From Thermoplasmatota archaeon (GTDB lineage: Archaea > Thermoplasmatota > E2 > JACPAO01 > JAHFTW01): a DNA stretch of 7,916 nucleotides. Below, piece after piece: positions 5,250 through 7,916 of this stretch. The position numbers were made by a program, and so were the translations under genes. The stretch lies in contig JANQNI010000314.1 of NCBI GenBank assembly GCA_028289805.1, forward strand, positions 1-7,916, read 5' to 3'. Under the pieces are notes generated by a model. That model did not search any database. It saw nothing but the letters and a program-made list of their open reading frames with translations, and had not been told where the DNA came from. Each line of letters starts with the position of its first letter. The stretch's first letter is position 1.

Positions 5250-6464
5250 TCACGCCAGCGCGGAAGCCCGGGCCGCCGCCTGCTCCAGCGCCGCGATGCC
5301 GGGCAGGGTCTTGCCCTCCAGGAACTCCAGGCTCGCCCCGCCGCCGGTGCTGACGTGCGTCACCTGCTCCGCGACGCCGAACTTGCGCGCCGCGGCCGCC
5401 GAGTCGCCGCCGCCGACGATCGTGGTGCCGGGGCACTGCGCCATCGCCGCCGCGACCGCCTGGGTGCCGAAGCGGAAGGCGTCCCACTCGAAGACGCCCA
5501 TGGGACCGTTCCACAGCACCGTGTTGCTGGTGCGCACGGCGTCCGAGAACGCCTCCATCGTCAGGGGTCCGATGTCGAGGCCCATCCAGCCGGGGCCCTG
5601 GTGGCCCACCTTGACTGCGCGGTGGTCGGCCTTGGCGTCGAAGGCGCTGGCCTCCTCCACGTCCACGGGCAGCAGGGACTCCACGCCGGCCGCCTCCGCG
5701 CGCTCCAGCAGGTCGCGGGCCAGGTCCAGGCGGTCCTCCTCGACGAGGCTTGCGCCGACGTCGTGGCCCTGCGCCCGCAGGAACGTGAATGCCATGGCGC
5801 CGCCGACGACGAGCCGGTCCGCCTTCTCCAGCAGCGCCTCGATGACGGCGATCTTGTCGCTCACCTTCGCGCCGCCCAGGATGGCCGTGAAGGGCCGCTC
5901 CGGCTGGGCGAGGGCGCCGCCGAGGGCGTCCAGCTCCTTCTGGATGAGCCGGCCGGCGTAGCTCGGCAGGTGGTGGGCCACGAGCGTCGTGCTGGCGTGG
6001 GCGCGGTGGGCGGTGCCGAAGGCGTCGTTGACGAAGACGTCCGCGAGGGCGGCCAGCTCGGCGGCGAAGGCGTCGTCGCCCGCCGTCTCCTCCGCGTGGA
6101 AGCGGACGTTCTCCAGCAGCAGCACGTCGCCGTCGGTAAGCGCGTCGACCGCGGCCTGGGCGGCGGGGCCCACGGTGTCCTGGGCGAATGTGCAGGGGAC
6201 GCCGAGGCCGGAGATGTGCTCGGCCACCGGGGCCAGGGACAGCTCCGGCACGCGCTCGCCCTTGGGGCGGCCCAGGTGGGACACGAGGACGACGCGGGCG
6301 CCCTGGTCGCGCAGGAACGTGAGGGTCGGCAGGGCCGCCGTGATGCGCAGGTCGTCCTGCACCTTGCCCTTGCGGAGGGGGACGTTGAAGTCGACGCGCA
6401 CCAGGACGCGCTTCCCAGCGAAGGCGTTGGCGGCGGCGCCGTCGTCGAGGGTCAGGACGTGCAT
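5250..6464 (-). CDS. pgk: Phosphoglycerate kinase, bacterial-type
   Basis: PGK interconverts 1,3-bisphosphoglycerate + ADP and 3-phosphoglycerate + ATP in glycolysis and gluconeogenesis, in the cytoplasm. The 404-residue protein is full length and all classic motifs are intact. These are RVDFNVPL (23-30) and DDLRI (37-41), SHLGRPKG (62-69), ENVRFHAEE (118-126), NDAFGTAHRAHAS (146-158) and the hinge/nucleotide motif GGAKVSDKI (197-205). WNGPMGVFE (318-326), GGGDSAA (351-357) and STGGGASLEFLEG (372-384) follow. The GGGDSAA and ASLEF forms are those of bacterial and eukaryotic PGKs; archaeal-type enzymes usually have GGHT at the first of these. The ATG at 6464 gives the expected N-terminus, and a TGAAAT block lies 27 bases upstream, consistent with a leaderless transcript. 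It is a single-gene unit, convergent with the small secreted-protein gene and divergent from the large one. Base composition matches the surrounding genes. Confidence 0.96.
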   Translation of the reverse strand: MHVLTLDDGAAANAFAGKRVLVRVDFNVPLRKGKVQDDLRITAALPTLTFLRDQGARVVLVSHLGRPKGERVPELSLAPVAEHISGLGVPCTFAQDTVGPAAQAAVDALTDGDVLLLENVRFHAEETAGDDAFAAELAALADVFVNDAFGTAHRAHASTTLVAHHLPSYAGRLIQKELDALGGALAQPERPFTAILGGAKVSDKIAVIEALLEKADRLVVGGAMAFTFLRAQGHDVGASLVEEDRLDLARDLLERAEAAGVESLLPVDVEEASAFDAKADHRAVKVGHQGPGWMGLDIGPLTMEAFSDAVRTSNTVLWNGPMGVFEWDAFRFGTQAVAAAMAQCPGTTIVGGGDSAAAARKFGVAEQVTHVSTGGGASLEFLEGKTLPGIAALEQAAARASALA

Positions 6465-6488
6465 GGGGGCGGGCGAGCGGGAGGGGGG

Positions 6489-6494
6489 ATTTCA
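6489..6494 (-). promoter_or_regulatory. TATA-like element for a leaderless pgk transcript
   Basis: On the - strand this reads TGAAAT, an A/T island in a G/C-only stretch. It is centred about 27 bases upstream of the pgk ATG (6464). It resembles the TTTGAAA block at the same distance from pyrD. No ribosome binding site is needed or evident for a leaderless start, although the region is C-rich on the coding strand. Confidence 0.5.
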
Positions 6495-6589
6495 GGGGTG
6501 CGGGGCCGGCGCAACGCGACCCAAACCCAAAATCAAATGAACTCGTTAACTAAAAAACATGGTTTAATAAATTCATATTTAAACTAGCT

Positions 6590-6607
6590 ATCTGTCAATA
6601 GTCAGAT
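6590..6607. promoter_or_regulatory. Imperfect palindrome upstream of the TATA box, candidate operator
   Basis: ATCTGTCAATAGTCAGAT has five perfectly paired outer bases on each side (ATCTG/CAGAT), with a further partial match inside. It ends three bases before the TATA box at 6610, where archaeal activators or repressors commonly bind next to the BRE. A regulator-binding role is inferred from symmetry and position. Confidence 0.4.
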
Positions 6608-6609
6608 GA

Positions 6610-6618
6610 TATAAATAT
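6610..6618 (+). promoter_or_regulatory. Strong archaeal TATA box for the large secreted-protein gene
   Basis: TATAAATAT is the closest match to an archaeal TATA consensus in the window. Its centre at 6614 predicts transcription starting near 6640-6641. That rules out the ATG at 6631 as start and supports the in-frame ATG at 6658 with a leader of about 17 bases. An out-of-frame ATG at 6648 falls inside that leader. Confidence 0.6.
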
Positions 6619-6657
6619 CAAACAAGGGCTATGTACATCTTCAATTTATGGCCAATC

Positions 6658-7560
6658 ATGCGAATCCATCGCATCATAGCATTAGCGCTTGCCCCGCTGC
6701 TGTTCCTTGGAACATCCGGAACCAGTGGAATCGCGGGCGTGGACTCCCCAATATCCCCCGACGGCGTTGGTCTCCACGACTACCAGAACGGAAGCACCGT
6801 GTGGGGTCGGACGTTCGAGTTCCAACCGCCTCCCGGCACGCACGAGACGGAGGTTTTCTCGCTCTGCGCCTTCGAGGGCGAAGGCTCTGGGGCGGCCATG
6901 TGGGCGTGTCTGGAACCGTTCATCAAGGACGTTCGCTGGACGGTTCCTGGTTCTCCGACCAGCGCCTTCCAGGCCGTTTGGCACGGGGGCGACGAGGCAC
7001 CGCCCACGCTCCCTGCCCGGATCACTGTGGAGCCGGTCACGACCGTCATCGCCACCATGCAGACGGACGACTTCACCATCCACGACAACGTCGACTGCTG
7101 CAACAACAAGAACGCCGAGGGGTACGTCTACCTGTGGGTCTACGGCACCGCAGGCTGGAGCCAGTCCCCCAAGCTGGTATGCGACGACCAGAGCACATCC
7201 TCCGGTCACTGCGGCGTGGGGGCCATCGGCACCTTCCAGCTCACCACGGTGGGGCCCAACTCCTGCGACGGCATCCTGGGCCAGGTCGAGTTCTGGGACG
7301 AAGACACCAGCAGCGACGACCGGATGGACATCAGCAGCAAGCTCAACGACGCGGTCGCGAACATCCAGGCGACGACGTCCCCGCAGACCGGGACGTGCGC
7401 CAACGAGGACGGCGAGTGGTGGTCCGAGCGAGGCAACACGGACTCCCCCTCCGCCAACCGCTGCCACGCCATCACCCTGAGCACGATCTGCGGTCTGACC
7501 GGCCAGTACGACACTACGGGCGACAACGACGACGCGACGCTGGACTTCGAGATCATCTGA
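6658..7560 (+). CDS. Secreted cysteine-rich acidic protein, unrecognised
   Basis: This 300-residue protein starts with a Sec-type signal peptide (basic MRIHR, hydrophobic IIALALAPLLFLG; cleavage probably between residues 19 and 27). There is no later membrane segment or sorting tail, so it is probably released outside the cell. The mature part contains ten cysteines, at residues 70, 84, 147, 148, 175, 185, 203, 247, 269 and 278, including a CC pair. The even number suggests up to five disulfides. It is rich in Asp, Thr, Ser and aromatic residues, has alternating hydrophobic stretches suggesting beta structure (for example YVYLWVYG, 156-163), and ends in an acidic run (DNDDATLDFEII). I do not recognise a family. 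ATG at 6658 is chosen from the signal peptide and the TATA box; ATG at 6631 would add nine residues. The first 40 codons are less GC-rich than the rest. Its 3' end overlaps a - strand frame by 8 bases. Confidence 0.78.
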   Translation: MRIHRIIALALAPLLFLGTSGTSGIAGVDSPISPDGVGLHDYQNGSTVWGRTFEFQPPPGTHETEVFSLCAFEGEGSGAAMWACLEPFIKDVRWTVPGSPTSAFQAVWHGGDEAPPTLPARITVEPVTTVIATMQTDDFTIHDNVDCCNNKNAEGYVYLWVYGTAGWSQSPKLVCDDQSTSSGHCGVGAIGTFQLTTVGPNSCDGILGQVEFWDEDTSSDDRMDISSKLNDAVANIQATTSPQTGTCANEDGEWWSERGNTDSPSANRCHAITLSTICGLTGQYDTTGDNDDATLDFEII

Positions 7561-7916
7561 AGCCCTGCAGACCCCTACCCCTCCTTCCCCTCGCCGGACC
7601 CAGGAAGAACGCCCGTGGCGCGGGACCAGACCGCACGCGGGTCCGGAACCCCGCGCATCGGCGCCCCTCGCCCCGCTGCACCCGCCTTGATGGCACCATT
7701 CGGCCGCGGTCATCCATGCGATTCGATGGGTGCGGGGCGCTGGCTTCCGGCTTCGGGCCCAAGCTTGCCTCCCCGCCATGCAAAACCGTCCACGAAATGC
7801 TGATGAAGAGCACAACCAATGCCAGGAAAAGGACCCCATGATATGGAGCGAGGGACTCACGCGGACGTTCCCTGGGGGCGGGGGCGTCCGTGATCTTGAC
7901 CTCGATGTCCAGCCTG
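7553..7916 (-). CDS. Probable C-terminal end of a membrane-anchored protein (partial)
   Basis: A - strand frame is open from the right edge of the window to a TGA at 7553-7555. The first part reads LDIEVKITDAPAPRERP, which looks like a terminal beta-strand of an extracellular or globular domain. It is followed by a convincing hydrophobic segment (GVLFLALVVLFISISWTVL, about bases 7779-7838) and a short polar stretch. The remaining 60 or so residues are Arg/Gly-rich low complexity and may be a genuine basic tail or simply read-through. The start lies outside the window. If the frame is correct, this is a single-pass C-terminal anchor with a basic cytoplasmic tail. No family can be assigned from this fragment. 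It is convergent with the large secreted-protein gene and overlaps its last 8 bases. No other gene is seen between 7561 and the window end. Confidence 0.42.
   Translation of the reverse strand, partial: RLDIEVKITDAPAPRERPRESLAPYHGVLFLALVVLFISISWTVLHGGEASLGPKPEASAPHPSNRMDDRGRMVPSRRVQRGEGRRCAGFRTRVRSGPAPRAFFLGPARGRRGRGLQGFR
7618..7656. other. Stem-loop sequence downstream of the large secreted-protein gene
   Basis: GCGCGGG (7618-7624) is perfectly complementary to CCCGCGC (7650-7656), and GGACC (7623-7627) pairs with GGTCC (7640-7644), giving a strong potential stem-loop. It begins about 58 bases after the stop of the + strand gene. It may help end or stabilise that transcript, but no T-run follows, and in GC-rich DNA such pairing can arise by chance. 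Confidence 0.3.

Larger units (their letters stand above)
6535..6660. other. AT-rich intergenic island between pgk and the large secreted-protein gene
   Basis: By direct count, bases 6541-6660 are 34/120 G+C (about 28%), while neighbouring coding DNA is overwhelmingly G/C. The island contains several TATA-like stretches, an 18-base imperfect palindrome, a strong TATA box, a 6-base inverted repeat (GTTTAA at 6562-6567 and TTAAAC at 6579-6584) and a 16-codon open frame from ATG at 6537 to TAG at 6585-6587. The low G+C carries on weakly into the first 40 codons of the following gene. It most likely serves as a promoter/regulatory region; horizontal origin or an easily melted site are alternatives. 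Confidence 0.7.

Noticed and set aside
5355..6587. Long + strand open frame opposite pgk
   Set aside because: It is antisense to a full-length, motif-perfect PGK and has a Gly/Val/Arg-rich composition with no recognisable domain.
6682..7860. Long - strand open frame opposite the large secreted-protein gene
   Set aside because: It has no coherent domain or signal, and the opposing frame has a signal peptide, paired cysteines and a TATA box. Its distal part is out of frame with the transmembrane segment in 7553-7916.
1..7916. CRISPR arrays, insertion sequences, tRNA or rRNA genes, attachment sites
   Set aside because: No regularly spaced repeats, transposase motifs, tRNA-like cloverleaf or rRNA core sequence was seen on either strand.

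Overview
The window looks like a stretch of a very GC-rich archaeal chromosome, and a high-GC member of the Thermoplasmatota is my best guess. Three things suggest this. There is a 77-residue stand-alone Lrp/AsnC ligand-binding (RAM) protein of a kind common in archaea. There is a class 1B PyrD/PyrK pair. Short A/T-rich, TATA-like blocks sit about 25-27 bases upstream of several start codons, with no Shine-Dalgarno site in between, which is the layout of archaeal leaderless promoters. The lineage is inferred from protein character and promoter layout, not from a marker gene. Nothing resembling a phage, plasmid, insertion sequence, CRISPR array or RNA gene was found.

Layout from left to right: the 3' part of a ketopantoate reductase gene (coenzyme A synthesis, + strand, cut by the window edge); an unrecognised four-helix membrane protein with an Ala/Pro/Arg-rich tail that contains a 9-bp tandem repeat; pyrD (dihydroorotate dehydrogenase, + strand); a SprT/YgjP-like zinc metallopeptidase on the - strand, overlapping the 3' end of pyrD; pyrK (the electron-transfer subunit for PyrD, + strand), divergent from the peptidase across a very short gap; a RAM-domain protein translationally coupled to a small three-helix membrane protein; a 120-residue secreted protein with four cysteines; a bacterial-type phosphoglycerate kinase on the - strand; a strongly AT-rich island; a 300-residue secreted protein with ten cysteines; and, running off the right edge on the - strand, what looks like the C-terminal end of a membrane-anchored protein.

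PyrD and PyrK should work together as an NAD-dependent dihydroorotate dehydrogenase: FMN in PyrD, then the [2Fe-2S] cluster and FAD in PyrK, then NAD. They are separated by the oppositely oriented peptidase gene instead of forming a simple operon. The rest is a mixture of central metabolism (CoA, pyrimidines, glycolysis/gluconeogenesis) and unrecognised envelope or secreted proteins. No dedicated new multi-gene system can be demonstrated. The most interesting points are the shared divergent promoter between the peptidase and pyrK, the AT island with a palindrome next to a strong TATA box ahead of the large secreted protein, and the bacterial-type PGK in an archaeal setting.
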